The translations under genes and the position numbers were made by a program. The notes beneath the pieces were generated by a model. The model was not told where the DNA came from. It did no database searches and saw only the letters and a list, made by a program, of their open reading frames with translations. 49,752 bases of DNA, taken from contig NZ_JAGGOS010000018.1 in the NCBI RefSeq assembly GCF_018614205.1, positions 1 to 49,752 of the forward strand, written 5' to 3'. Below are positions 38,942 to 47,363 of the stretch, one piece after another (positions within the stretch are counted from its first letter, which is position 1; each line of letters begins with the position of its first letter). This stretch comes from Streptomyces sp. ISL-36. GTDB lineage: Bacteria; Actinomycetota; Actinomycetes; Streptomycetales; Streptomycetaceae.

Positions 38942-38947
38942 CTCGAC

Positions 38948-40159
38948 ATGCAGGTGATCCAGTCCACGAAGCTCGCCAACGTCTGTTACGAAATCCGCGG
39001 CCCGGTGCTCGAAGAGGCGATGCGGCTGGAGGCTGCCGGTCATCGCATCCTCAAGCTCAACACCGGCAACCCGGCCGCTTTCGGTTTCGAGTGCCCGCCG
39101 GCCATCCTCGAGGACGTGCTGCGCAACCTCGCCGGTGCGCACGGTTACGGCGACGCGAAGGGTCTGCTCTCCGCCCGCCGCGCGGTGATGAGCCACTACG
39201 AGACCAAGGGCATCCCGCTCTCCGTCGAGGACATCTACCTCGGCAACGGCGTCTCCGAGCTGATCCAGATGTCGATGCAGGCGCTGCTCGACGACGGCGA
39301 CGAGGTGCTGGTCCCCGCCCCCGACTACCCGCTGTGGACGGCCTCGGTCTCGCTGGCGGGCGGTACGGCCGTGCACTACCGCTGTGACGAGCAGGCGGAC
39401 TGGATGCCGGACCTCGCCGACATCGAACGGAAGATCACCGACCGCACCAAGGCGATCGTGATCATCAACCCGAACAACCCCACGGGCGCCGTCTACGACG
39501 ACGAGATGCTCCGGTCCCTCACCGAGATCGCCCGGCGCCACAACCTGGTCGTCTGTTCGGACGAGATCTACGACAAGATCCTCTACGACGGCACCACGCA
39601 CACGCCCACCGCCGCCCTCGCGCCCGACCTGCTCGTGCTCACGTTCAACGGCATGAGCAAGAACTACCGGGTGGCCGGCTTCCGCTCCGGCTGGCTCGCG
39701 GTCTGCGGCCCCAAGGCCCACGCCACCTCGTACATCGAGGGGCTGACGATCCTCGCGAACATGCGGCTGTGCGCCAACATGCCGGCGCAGCACGCGGTGG
39801 CCGCCGCGCTCCAGGGGCGGCAGTCGATCGAGGATCTGGTGCTGCCCGGCGGCCGGCTGCTCGAACAGCGCGACACGGCGTACGACCTGCTGACCCAGAT
39901 CCCGGGTGTGACCTGTGTGAAGCCGAAGGGCGCGCTGTATCTCTTCCCGCGCCTCGACCCGAACGTCTACAAGATCAAGGACGACCGTCAGATGGTCCTC
40001 GACCTGCTGCGGGCCGAGAAGATCATGGTCGTGCACGGCACGGGCTTCAACTGGCACGAGCCGGACCACTTCCGGATCGTGACGCTTCCGAACGCCACGG
40101 ACCTGGCGGACGCGGTGACCCGGATCGGTACCTTCCTGGACGGCTACAGCCAGCCCTGA
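38948..40159 (+). CDS. PLP-dependent aminotransferase, AlaA/AlaT-like
   Basis: A 403-residue class I aminotransferase. Marks: LKLNTGNPAAFGFECPP near the N-terminus, YGDAKGLLSARRAVMSHYE, PDYPLWTASVSLAGGTAVHY, INPNNPTGAVY, CSDEIYDKILYDG and Schiff-base Lys in FNGMSKNYRVAGFRSGWLA. The pattern is that of bacterial alanine-type aminotransferases (alanine plus 2-oxoglutarate to pyruvate plus glutamate). It is monocistronic and divergent from the MptB-like gene. Confidence 0.93.
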   Translation: MQVIQSTKLANVCYEIRGPVLEEAMRLEAAGHRILKLNTGNPAAFGFECPPAILEDVLRNLAGAHGYGDAKGLLSARRAVMSHYETKGIPLSVEDIYLGNGVSELIQMSMQALLDDGDEVLVPAPDYPLWTASVSLAGGTAVHYRCDEQADWMPDLADIERKITDRTKAIVIINPNNPTGAVYDDEMLRSLTEIARRHNLVVCSDEIYDKILYDGTTHTPTAALAPDLLVLTFNGMSKNYRVAGFRSGWLAVCGPKAHATSYIEGLTILANMRLCANMPAQHAVAAALQGRQSIEDLVLPGGRLLEQRDTAYDLLTQIPGVTCVKPKGALYLFPRLDPNVYKIKDDRQMVLDLLRAEKIMVVHGTGFNWHEPDHFRIVTLPNATDLADAVTRIGTFLDGYSQP

Positions 40160-40187
40160 CGGCGCGCCTCCCGGACCACACTCAACT

Positions 40188-40210
40188 TTAGACGAGATCT
40201 AAGCTAGGAT
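40188..40210 (+). promoter_or_regulatory. Promoter with TTAGA-N5-TCTAA operator-like palindrome
   Basis: TAGGAT (40205-40210) is a near-consensus -10. A perfect 5-bp-arm palindrome TTAGACGAGATCTAA (40188-40202) fills the space between -35 and -10, a classic repressor position. The AT-rich palindrome stands out in this GC-rich DNA. The binding protein is not identified. Confidence 0.6.
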
Positions 40211-40241
40211 GGCCGCAGAGCTACTGCAGGAGGCCATCCCC

Positions 40242-40634
40242 ATGTACGAACCGATCCGCACCAAGTCGGTCCACCGGATGGCCGACGACGCCCCGGACGC
40301 GTACCCGCACCGCTCCCGCGAGGAGGAGCTGGACATCCAGCTCGCCGGACACCTCGCCGCCCTGCTCGCCGTCACGGACGAGCTGGGTGACGCGGCCGCC
40401 GGCGACCTCATCGCCGAGCAGGTGGCACGGCTGCGTGGCGCGCCGCCGGCCCGCCACGCCGGACTGAGCGGCTCCCCCGCCCCGTCCCTGCACCGCCGCG
40501 CGCACGCCCTCGCGGGCCGCGCCCTGGTCGTCGCCGCCTCCCGTGCCGACACGGCCGCCGCGATCCTCGCCGCCGAGCGCATGGACGCGCACACCGAAGC
40601 CCTGACCTCCGCCGAGCTGGTCAGCGCCCCCTGA
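40242..40634 (+). CDS. Small Streptomyces-type hypothetical protein
   Basis: A 130-residue soluble, Ala-rich, helical protein. ATG 40242 is fixed by GGAGG 8 nt upstream. The N-terminus MYEPIRTKSVHRMADDAPDA is followed by two long helices (LDIQLAGHLAALLAVTDELG; RRAHALAGRALVVAASRADT). No membrane segment, Cys or catalytic motif. The family is not recognised. The promoter carries a repressor-like palindrome, so expression is probably conditional. It is convergent with the membrane protein gene at 40689. Confidence 0.75.
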   Translation: MYEPIRTKSVHRMADDAPDAYPHRSREEELDIQLAGHLAALLAVTDELGDAAAGDLIAEQVARLRGAPPARHAGLSGSPAPSLHRRAHALAGRALVVAASRADTAAAILAAERMDAHTEALTSAELVSAP

Positions 40635-40688
40635 CGGCCCCGGTCCGCGCGCCGCGGAGGCCCGCGGACCGGGCGCCACCACCACGCC

Positions 40689-41108
40689 CTACGAGGGCGT
40701 GCCCACCGGCTTCGTCGCCTCGAAGTCCACATCCGCGACGACGCACTGCGGCGCCCCACTCCCGCCCGCGTTCGCGCCGACGACGACGGTCCGCTCGGAA
40801 GCTCCCGTCGCCAGATCCTCGACGACCGCGGTGCCGCTGCCGACCACCGCGCCCTGCCCGTCCTGGAACTCCAGCGTGATGGTGTAGGTCCCCCTGCGCT
40901 GCGCCTGGCTGGTGACTCCCAGTTCGGCCACCGGCCGCCGCGACTCCGGATCCAGCGTGCAGCCGGTCACGGTGACGTCCTGCGACGGAAAACGCATGTC
41001 CTTGTGGTTCTCCCCGTAGGCGTAGACGTAGGCGGCCAGCAGGCCGACCGGCACCAGCACCACCAGCGAACCCGTCACCACGAGCAGAACGATCGCCCAG
41101 CGCGGCAT
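40689..41108 (-). CDS. Single-pass membrane protein with FxLYD-like domain
   Basis: A 139-residue protein: N-terminal transmembrane helix (IVLLVVTGSLVVLVPVGLLA), then an extracellular beta domain of about 95 residues (VTVTGCTLDPESRRPVAELG, TYTITLEFQDGQGAVVGSGT, CVVADVDFEATKPV) with two Cys that can pair. The pattern resembles FxLYD-type domains that describe modification of a term such as transport of electrons or solutes, but the function is unknown. Monocistronic between the small hypothetical gene and the PEP carboxykinase terminator. Confidence 0.75.
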   Translation of the reverse strand: MPRWAIVLLVVTGSLVVLVPVGLLAAYVYAYGENHKDMRFPSQDVTVTGCTLDPESRRPVAELGVTSQAQRRGTYTITLEFQDGQGAVVGSGTAVVEDLATGASERTVVVGANAGGSGAPQCVVADVDFEATKPVGTPS

Positions 41109-41169
41109 CTCCGCACCCCCTCCCCGAGGCGATCACGGTATAGGGGGGCCGGCTCGCCATCGGGAAAAG

Positions 41170-41209
41170 CACCGGCCCCCGAGGCCGTGAGGGGGCTCGG
41201 GGGCCGGTG
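41170..41209 (-). terminator. Terminator of the PEP carboxykinase gene
   Basis: 14-bp perfect arms CACCGGCCCCCGAG / CTCGGGGGCCGGTG with a 12-nt loop, followed on the minus strand by GCTTTTCCC. It lies about 80 bp past the pckG stop. Confidence 0.85.
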
Positions 41210-41288
41210 TGCGTCGTGGCGGGCCGTTCGTGACCCCACTGGTCAGGGCGGTGTTCGGGGCGACCCGCCACGAGTCTGCGGTGCGGGA

Positions 41289-43121
41289 TCAGCCCAGGCG
41301 CTCGACCAGCGCGCGGTACTCGTCCCACAGCTCCTTCGGCGTGTGGTCACCGAAGGTGTTGAGGTGCTCGGGGACCAGGGCGGCCTCCTCGCGCCAGACC
41401 TCGCGGTCGACCTTGAGCAGGAACTCCAGGTCCTCCGCCGGCAGGTCCAGGCCGTCGGTGTCGAGGGACTCGACGGTCGGCAGGATGCCGATCGGGGTCT
41501 CGACGCCCTCGGCCTTGCCCTCCAGGCGCTCCACGATCCACTTCAGGACACGGCTGTTCTCGCCGAAGCCGGGCCAGACGAACTTGCCCGCGTCGTTCTT
41601 GCGGAACCAGTTCACGTAGTAGATCTTCGGCAGCTTGGCCTGCTCCGCGTCGGCGCCGACCTTGACCCAGTGGGCCATGTAGTCGCCCATGTTGTAGCCG
41701 CAGAACGGCAGCATGGCGAACGGGTCGCGGCGCAGCTCGCCGACCTTGCCCTCGGCGGCGGCGGTCTTCTCGGAGGCGACGTTCGCACCGAGGAAGACAC
41801 CGTGGTTCCAGTCGAAGGACTCGGTCACCAGCGGGACGGCGGAGGCGCGGCGGCCACCGAAGAGGATCGCCGAGATCGGCACGCCCTTCGGGTCCTCCCA
41901 CTCCGGCGCGGCGATCGGGCACTGGGAAGCCGGGACGGTGAAGCGGGCGTTGGGGTGGGCGGCCGGCGTCTCGGACTCCGGCGTCCAGTCGTTGCCCTTC
42001 CAGTCGGTGAGGTGGGCCGGGGGCTCCTCGGTCATGCCCTCCCACCACACGTCGCCGTCGTCGGTCAGCGCGACGTTGGTGAAGACGGCGTTGCCCCAGA
42101 GGGTCTTCATGGCGTTGGCGTTGGTGTGCTCGCCGGTGCCGGGCGCGACGCCGAAGAAGCCGGCCTCGGGGTTGATCGCGTAGAGGCGGCCGTCCTCGCC
42201 GAAGCGCATCCAGGCGATGTCGTCACCGATGGTCTCGACCGTCCAGCCGGAGATCGTGGGCTCCAGCATGGCGAGGTTGGTCTTGCCACAGGCGGACGGG
42301 AACGCGGCAGCAATGTATGTGGGGGCCTTCGCCTCGCCATGCGGCGGGGTGAGCTTGAGGATCAGCATGTGCTCGGCGAGCCAGCCCTCGTCGCGCGCCA
42401 TGACGGACGCGATGCGCAGGGCGTAGCACTTCTTGCCGAGCAGGGCGTTGCCGCCGTAACCGGAGCCGTACGACCAGATCTCGCGCGTCTCGGGGAAGTG
42501 CGAGATGTACTTGGTGGTGTTGCAGGGCCACGGCACGTCGGCCTCGCCCTCGGCGAGCGGCGCACCGAGGGTGTGGACGGCCTTGACGAAGAAGCCGTCG
42601 GTGCCGAGCTCGTCGAGGACGGCCTGGCCCATGCGGGTCATGGTGCGCATGGAGACGGCGACGTAGGCGGAGTCGGTGATCTCGACGCCGATCGCGGACA
42701 GCGGCGAGCCGACGGGGCCCATGCAGAAGGGCACGACGTACATCGTGCGGCCCTTCATCGACCCGCGGAAGATGCCCTTCTCGCCGGCGAAGATCTCCTT
42801 CATCTCCGCCGGGGCCTTCCAGTGGTTGGTCGGGCCCGCGTCCTCCTCCTTCTCGGAGCAGATGAAGGTCCGGTCCTCGACGCGCGCGACGTCGGACGGG
42901 TCGGAGGCGGCGTAGTACGAGTTCGGGCGCTTGATCTCGTCCAGCTTCTTGAACGTGCCCTTGGCGACGAGCTCCTCACACAGGCGCTCGTACTCGGCCT
43001 CGGATCCGTCGCACCAGACGATGCTGTCCGGCTGCGTGATCGCTGCGATCTCGTTCACCCAGGAGACGAGCTCCTGGTGCTTGGTGGGGACGGTGGTGGG
43101 AGCCGCGTTGTCGCGCGCCAC
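41289..43121 (-). CDS. pckG: Phosphoenolpyruvate carboxykinase (GTP)
   Basis: A 610-residue GTP-dependent PEP carboxykinase, converting oxaloacetate plus GTP to PEP, CO2 and GDP at the entry to gluconeogenesis. Motifs: P-loop with active-site Cys [33 protein letters not shown] (metal-binding Asp), [23 protein letters not shown] and nucleotide-site [23 protein letters not shown] 43121 is fixed by AAGGAG 5 nt upstream; longer in-frame sequence is not conserved-like. Monocistronic with a strong terminator; divergent from the hemolysin-III gene. Confidence 0.97.
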   Translation of the reverse strand: MARDNAAPTTVPTKHQELVSWVNEIAAITQPDSIVWCDGSEAEYERLCEELVAKGTFKKLDEIKRPNSYYAASDPSDVARVEDRTFICSEKEEDAGPTNHWKAPAEMKEIFAGEKGIFRGSMKGRTMYVVPFCMGPVGSPLSAIGVEITDSAYVAVSMRTMTRMGQAVLDELGTDGFFVKAVHTLGAPLAEGEADVPWPCNTTKYISHFPETREIWSYGSGYGGNALLGKKCYALRIASVMARDEGWLAEHMLILKLTPPHGEAKAPTYIAAAFPSACGKTNLAMLEPTISGWTVETIGDDIAWMRFGEDGRLYAINPEAGFFGVAPGTGEHTNANAMKTLWGNAVFTNVALTDDGDVWWEGMTEEPPAHLTDWKGNDWTPESETPAAHPNARFTVPASQCPIAAPEWEDPKGVPISAILFGGRRASAVPLVTESFDWNHGVFLGANVASEKTAAAEGKVGELRRDPFAMLPFCGYNMGDYMAHWVKVGADAEQAKLPKIYYVNWFRKNDAGKFVWPGFGENSRVLKWIVERLEGKAEGVETPIGILPTVESLDTDGLDLPAEDLEFLLKVDREVWREEAALVPEHLNTFGDHTPKELWDEYRALVERLG

Positions 43122-43315
43122 GATTGCTCCTTGATGAGGGGTTTCAGATGTATGCCCCTTGGGGGCTGCGACCCGGATGCTTCTCGGTGGTAGACCGCTC
43201 GCGCTCATCCGGTGCCGACCGCACTCATTTGATCATCCGATGCAAGCGCCCATATGTCCAGAGGGCCGCCCACGTGAGCATCGCCACTCCTTTCCGGGAC
43301 CTACGGGGGCGTAGG

Positions 43316-43321
43316 TAGCAT
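43316..43321 (+). promoter_or_regulatory. -10-like hexamer TAGCAT for the hemolysin-III gene
   Basis: TAGCAT lies 7 nt before ATG 43329 and no ribosome-binding site is seen. A CTACG/CGTAG inverted repeat (43301-43314) is immediately upstream. Confidence 0.4.
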
Positions 43322-43328
43322 TCGTCTC

Positions 43329-44003
43329 ATGACTTCAGCCATGCCGTCGGTGAACGAGATAGAGCAGTTCGTCAAGCCCCGGCTCAGAGGCTGGTTGCAC
43401 GCCGGTATGTTTCCCGCGGTGATCGTCGCGGGCGTCGTGCTGGTCGCGCTCGCCCACTCACCCCGGGCGAGGATCGCCTGCGGCATCTACGTCCTCACCG
43501 CCTGCCTGCTCTTCGGCATCAGCGCGCTGTACCACCGCGGGAACTGGGGCCCCCGCGGCGAGGCCGTCCTGCGGCGCCTGGACCACGCCAACATCTTCCT
43601 GATCATCGCGGGCACCTATACCCCGTTGACGCTGCTGCTTCTCCCCGATTCCACCGGCCGGCCGCTCATGTTCGCGGTCTGGGCGGCGGCGTTGGCCGGT
43701 ATCGCCTTCCGGGTCTTCTGGGTCGGCGCCCCTCGCTGGCTGTACACGCCCTGCTACATCGCGATGGGCTGGGCCGCCGTCTTCTTCCTGCCCGACTTCA
43801 TGCGGGCCGGCGGCATCGCCGTCCTCGTCCTCGTCATCGTCGGCGGACTGCTCTACAGCGCGGGCGGCATCATCTACGCCATGAAGCGCCCCAACCCCTC
43901 CCCGCGCTGGTTCGGCTTCCACGAGGTCTTCCACTCGCTGACCCTGGCGGCCTTCACCGTCCACTACGTCGGCATCTCGCTGGTGGCCTACCAGCACGCC
44001 TGA
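43329..44003 (+). CDS. Hemolysin III family membrane protein (PAQR)
   Basis: A 224-residue protein with seven predicted helices. PAQR/HlyIII marks: KPRLRGWLHAGMFPAVIVAG near the first helix, FGISALYHRGNWGPRGEAVL (Ser/His metal site), RRLDHANIFLIIAGTYTPLT (Asp) and the last-helix PSPRWFGFHEVFHSLTLAAF (His-x3-His). These residues form the zinc site in the family. Despite the name it is not shown to be a toxin; related bacterial proteins influence membrane energetics. Followed after 8 bp by a TetR gene, which may be co-transcribed and control it. Confidence 0.93.
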   Translation: MTSAMPSVNEIEQFVKPRLRGWLHAGMFPAVIVAGVVLVALAHSPRARIACGIYVLTACLLFGISALYHRGNWGPRGEAVLRRLDHANIFLIIAGTYTPLTLLLLPDSTGRPLMFAVWAAALAGIAFRVFWVGAPRWLYTPCYIAMGWAAVFFLPDFMRAGGIAVLVLVIVGGLLYSAGGIIYAMKRPNPSPRWFGFHEVFHSLTLAAFTVHYVGISLVAYQHA

Positions 44004-44011
44004 CCAGCACA

Positions 44012-44641
44012 ATGACGGCCATGGCCGCCGAATCCCCCACCCCCCTCCCGCTCAGTCTGCGCGAGCGCAAGAAGCTCAGGACCCGCGCCGCGATCCGCAG
44101 GGCGACCTACCGGCTCGTGGCCGAGCAGGGGTACGACGCGAGCACCGTCGAACAGATCGCCGCGGCGGCCGAGGTCTCCCCCTCGACCGTCGTGCGCTAC
44201 TTCCCCGTCAAGGAGGACATCCTCCTCACCGACGAGAACGACGCGCTCCTGGCCGCCCGGCTGCGCGCCCGCCCGGCCGACGAGGAACCGCTGGAGTCAC
44301 TGCGCGCCGTCGTCCTCGAAGCGGTGACGTCGGCACTCGCCGACGAGCCGGAGGAGACCCGGCTGCGAGCCCGCCTCATGGCGGAGATCCCCGCCGTACG
44401 GGCCCGGCTCACCGAGACCACCGCCGAGACCGCCCAGCTCCTCGCCCACACCATCGCCGAGCGCACCGGCCGCGACACCGACGACCTGGAGGTACGGGTC
44501 TTCACCGCCGCCGTCCTCGGCGCGCTGCGCGAGGCGACCGTCTACTGGGCCGAGCGCGGCCAGAGCGACGACCTGATCCCGCTGCTCGACCGGACCCTCG
44601 ACACCCTCAAGGGCGGCCTGTCGCTCCGAGCGCTCCCCTGA
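44012..44641 (+). CDS. TetR-family regulator
   Basis: A 209-residue regulator: N-terminal helix-turn-helix (about 20-65; RTRAAIRRATYRLVAEQGYD, TVEQIAAAAEVSPSTVVRYF) and an Ala/Arg/Glu-rich helical ligand domain. ATG 44012 or 44021 (MAAESPTPLP) may be the start; no strong ribosome-binding site separates them, and coupling to the upstream gene 8 bp away is likely. Its last 35 bp overlap the convergent GH26-like gene. Confidence 0.93.
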   Translation: MTAMAAESPTPLPLSLRERKKLRTRAAIRRATYRLVAEQGYDASTVEQIAAAAEVSPSTVVRYFPVKEDILLTDENDALLAARLRARPADEEPLESLRAVVLEAVTSALADEPEETRLRARLMAEIPAVRARLTETTAETAQLLAHTIAERTGRDTDDLEVRVFTAAVLGALREATVYWAERGQSDDLIPLLDRTLDTLKGGLSLRALP

Positions 44642-45617
44642 CCACCCACGCCGACTCGGGGTTGTCCGCACACGCCCACACGCCGTGCGGACAGTAGTCG
44701 GTGAAGGTCTGGTAGACCGGCCGGTGCCGGGTGAACCAGTCGAGCATCCCCCGTACGTACACCGGGTTGTCCCCGTTGCGGAACAGCCCCCACTCCGGGT
44801 ACGAGACCGGCTTGCCGTGCGCCGCCGCGAACCGGACGTGGTGCTCCAGCCCGAACTCCTCCACCACCTGCCCCTCGAAGGTCAGCCCCTCGGGCTGGTC
44901 ATAGGCGTCGAGCCCGATGATGTCGACATACGCGTCGCCCGGGTAGCAGCGCGGCCACTCCACCGCGTCCCGCCCCCGGCTCGCGGTGAAGTCGAAACGG
45001 AAGCGCTGGCCGGGCACCTCGCGCAGCACCGTCACGACCCGCCGCCAGTACGCCTTCCAGGCTTCCGGATCCGGCCCGCAGCGATGGCTGTAGGTGGTGC
45101 CGTTCATCTCCCAGCCCAGGACCAGAACCGCGTCGGGGAGCCCATGGGCGACCAGCCGCTCCCCCAGCGTGCGGAAGTGGTCGTCGTAGGAGCCCCCCTC
45201 GCCGCGCCGCAGCCCGGCCCGGACCTCGTCGTCCGGCAGGTCCTCCTCGTTGCGGTCGAGCAACGGCACGTTCAGGACGAAGAGCCGCCCCGGCCGCTCG
45301 GCCTTCCAGCGCGCCCACGGCTCGAAGAGCGCCGTATGCCCCTCGATGTTGGACCAGCGGTCACCCGGCAGATACGTGTGGCCCACGGTCAGCGAGCCGC
45401 CCCCGAGCCAGCGTTGCACCTCGGCGATCCGCCGCACCCCGGCCTCGTCGGAGCCGGTGAAGAACCCGGACGGCACGGTCACCGGCTCGGGCGGCGCCGG
45501 CGGCTCGCCCGCCGTGTGCCGGGTGCCCGGCGCGAGCCGGTCGTACGGCAGGACCAGCGCGAGAACGACCGCGAGCAGCACGATCAGTGCGGCCCGCGGC
45601 CGGCGGAGGAGGGTCAC
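44607..45617 (-). CDS. Secreted GH26-like glycoside hydrolase
   Basis: A 336-residue protein with an N-terminal signal or anchor helix (AALIVLLAVVLALVLPYDRL) and a TIM-barrel like beta-mannanase/endoglucanase of the GH26 type. Acid/base Glu is in AVLVLGWEMNGTTYSHRCG and the nucleophile Glu in GKPVSYPEWGLF; the barrel strand FDFTASRGRDAVEWPRCYPG and DIIGLDAYDQPEG fit. Start is the GTG at 45617, 1 nt after the VKOR stop, so coupled to it. The substrate (mannan or other) is not certain. Overlaps the convergent TetR gene by 35 bp. Confidence 0.82.
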   Translation of the reverse strand: MTLLRRPRAALIVLLAVVLALVLPYDRLAPGTRHTAGEPPAPPEPVTVPSGFFTGSDEAGVRRIAEVQRWLGGGSLTVGHTYLPGDRWSNIEGHTALFEPWARWKAERPGRLFVLNVPLLDRNEEDLPDDEVRAGLRRGEGGSYDDHFRTLGERLVAHGLPDAVLVLGWEMNGTTYSHRCGPDPEAWKAYWRRVVTVLREVPGQRFRFDFTASRGRDAVEWPRCYPGDAYVDIIGLDAYDQPEGLTFEGQVVEEFGLEHHVRFAAAHGKPVSYPEWGLFRNGDNPVYVRGMLDWFTRHRPVYQTFTDYCPHGVWACADNPESAWVVRGALGATGRP

Positions 45618-45618
45618 G

Positions 45619-46263
45619 TCAACTGGTCCAGAAGTCCCACCAGCGGGTCAGGATCAGCATCCCGATGATCCCGATGTGCAGGACGGGCAGCGCGAAGGTG
45701 AACTCCTCCAGGAACCCCTTCAGCGCGGCGGGCGCCGGCACCACGCCCGTACGGACGTTGTGCGCGGTCACGTACCAGAACATGACGAGGGTGGCGGTCC
45801 AGGTGAGGCAGCACCACAGGCACAGCGCGTTGATCTCGTACAGCGACTGGTACATCAGCCAGGTGCAGAATCCGACGCCGAATCCCATACCGGCGTTCAG
45901 CCCGAGCCAGAACCAGCCGCGGTAGCGCGCTCCGGCGAGCAGGCCGGCGCCCACGGCGAGGACCGCGCCGAAGGTCACGAGACCGAGCAGCGGGTTCGGG
46001 AAGCCGAACACCGCCGCCTGCTCGCTCTTCATGATGTTGCCGCAGGAGACGACCGGGTTGAGGCTGCAGCCCGGCTGGAAGTTCGGATCCTCCAGGAGCT
46101 TGAACTTGTCGATCGTGATGACCCAGGCGGCCAGCACACCGGCCGCGCCGGTGACCACCAGCAGCCAGGCCAGCGCCCGGCTCGCGCCGATCCCTCCGGC
46201 GCTCTCCCGGGACTCCTCCTGCCGCTGCCCCGGCACCCCGCCCCGTACGTTGACCGTCGCCAT
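45619..46263 (-). CDS. Vitamin K epoxide reductase (VKOR) family protein
   Basis: A 214-residue membrane protein with about five helices. Redox centre CLWC is in EINALCLWCCLTWTATLVMF and the loop cysteine pair in FQPGCSLNPVVSCGNIM, both as in bacterial VKOR, which reoxidises DsbA-like thioredoxins to drive disulphide formation outside the cell using menaquinone. ATG 46263 (MATVNVRGGVPG) is the start. It lies between the DUF5949 gene (17 bp upstream) and the GH26-like gene (1 bp downstream). Confidence 0.92.
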   Translation of the reverse strand: MATVNVRGGVPGQRQEESRESAGGIGASRALAWLLVVTGAAGVLAAWVITIDKFKLLEDPNFQPGCSLNPVVSCGNIMKSEQAAVFGFPNPLLGLVTFGAVLAVGAGLLAGARYRGWFWLGLNAGMGFGVGFCTWLMYQSLYEINALCLWCCLTWTATLVMFWYVTAHNVRTGVVPAPAALKGFLEEFTFALPVLHIGIIGMLILTRWWDFWTS

Positions 46264-46280
46264 GACGCCGCCCCTCCCGC

Positions 46281-46784
46281 TCAGCCCTGCAGCCGCCGTA
46301 CCGGCAGCACCACATGCGCCCCGTCTGCCAGGGGGTCCTCGCCGGCGAAGAACGACCGCAGCTGCTCCTCCGAAACCGCCCCGCCGGGCGCGCCCTCGGG
46401 CCAGGGGCGGACGGAGCAGACCAGGTAGACGTGCCCGAGCTCCTTGGCGGCCGCCTCCCACTCCACCGGCACCGAACACTGCAGCTTCATGAACGGCAGG
46501 GTGAGGACCGCCTGCTGAGCCTCGACGAGGAGGTGGGCGTCGACCCGGGGCCCCTGGGACGCATCGACCACCGGCCCGCCGACGGTCAGGCCCATGCCCT
46601 CCACGGCGGCCCGCATCGCTTCCGCACCGGCCTCGGGACCGTCGCTGCCGTCGCCGAGCGAATACACCATCAGGTACGAGGCTGCCGGCTTGGTATCGGT
46701 GGGGCCGGTGGTCCAGAAGACGACGGAGAGGCTCCCCAGCGGAGAGGAGCTTCGCGCCTCGGAAACGACATTGGAAGAAGTCAT
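46281..46784 (-). CDS. DUF5949 family protein
   Basis: A 167-residue cytoplasmic protein matching my recollection of the Streptomyces DUF5949 family: SLSVVFWTTGPTDTK, SYLMVYSLGDGSDGPEAGAE, LLVEAQQAVLTLPFMKLQCS, VYLVCSVRPWPEGAPG and the C-terminal AAHVVLP-like AHVVLPVRRLQG. Function unknown. It heads the DUF5949-VKOR-GH26 unit, with the 17-bp gap to VKOR indicating co-transcription. Divergent from melC1. Confidence 0.75.
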   Translation of the reverse strand: MTSSNVVSEARSSSPLGSLSVVFWTTGPTDTKPAASYLMVYSLGDGSDGPEAGAEAMRAAVEGMGLTVGGPVVDASQGPRVDAHLLVEAQQAVLTLPFMKLQCSVPVEWEAAAKELGHVYLVCSVRPWPEGAPGGAVSEEQLRSFFAGEDPLADGAHVVLPVRRLQG

Positions 46785-46896
46785 GGGTCCGGATGCTAGT
46801 GGCCGAATGCCGGCCGCTCCGCGCCGAATTCACTCGATCGGCCGGTATTCACCCGGCTGGCCTTTCCCCCGCAACGAAGCCGCGTTTTCCTCGTTG

Positions 46897-46909
46897 TGCC
46901 CATAGGGCA
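46897..46909. promoter_or_regulatory. Palindrome TGCCC-ATA-GGGCA before melC1
   Basis: A perfect 5-bp-arm palindrome about 25 bp upstream of the melC1 ATG, in the promoter or leader region. Candidate operator; the regulator is unknown. The 150-bp divergent gap otherwise shows no feature I can support. Confidence 0.4.
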
Positions 46910-46934
46910 TTTGTCGATCACCAGGAGATCACTC

Positions 46935-47363
46935 ATGATCGTTCGGCGCCGCGTCGCGCTGCGGTCCCTCTTCACCGTGGCCGTCGCCGCCTTCACGGGC
47001 GGCGCGCTGGCCCGTATCGCCGCCACGCCCGCCGGGCGGCCCGCCCTCTCGGGCGATCTTTCGGGCGATTCCTCCGGCGTTTTCGCGGGCGATCTCTTCG
47101 ACGAGATGTACGGAGGGCGCCACATCCATGCCCGTACCACCCCGGCCGGTGTCCCGGAGGTCCGTGTCGACGGCAGGCCGCTGCATCTGATGCGCTGCGC
47201 GGACGGCGGCTATCTCACCCCCATCGATCACTACCAGACCTATCCGACGCCCCTGGCGGCCACCCGCGCGGCCGTGGACGAGTTGGGGTCCGCGCCACTG
47301 ACCCGCTTCGCGGCGGCCCACGGCGTCCACCCGGGAGGGAGTCCGCGTGGTCTACTCACGTAA
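46935..47363 (+). CDS. melC1: Tyrosinase cofactor / copper chaperone MelC1
   Basis: A 142-residue MelC1-type protein that delivers copper to tyrosinase and escorts its export. ATG 46935 is fixed by AGGAG 8 nt upstream. A twin-Arg-like signal (VRRRVALRSLFTVAVAAF) carries the apo-tyrosinase through Tat. The conserved region is readable as GRHIHARTTPAGVPEVRVDG, LHLMRCADGGYLTPIDHYQT and YPTPLAATRAAVDELGSAPL. A Ser/Gly/Asp-rich spacer (about 35-55, LSGDLSGDSSG) is an insertion relative to short forms. Overlaps melC2 by 17 bp. Confidence 0.9.
   Translation: MIVRRRVALRSLFTVAVAAFTGGALARIAATPAGRPALSGDLSGDSSGVFAGDLFDEMYGGRHIHARTTPAGVPEVRVDGRPLHLMRCADGGYLTPIDHYQTYPTPLAATRAAVDELGSAPLTRFAAAHGVHPGGSPRGLLT

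Noticed and set aside
41004..43193. A 729-codon open frame on the plus strand
   Set aside because: Antisense of pckG; Val/Gly/Ala/Arg-rich mirror composition, no motif.
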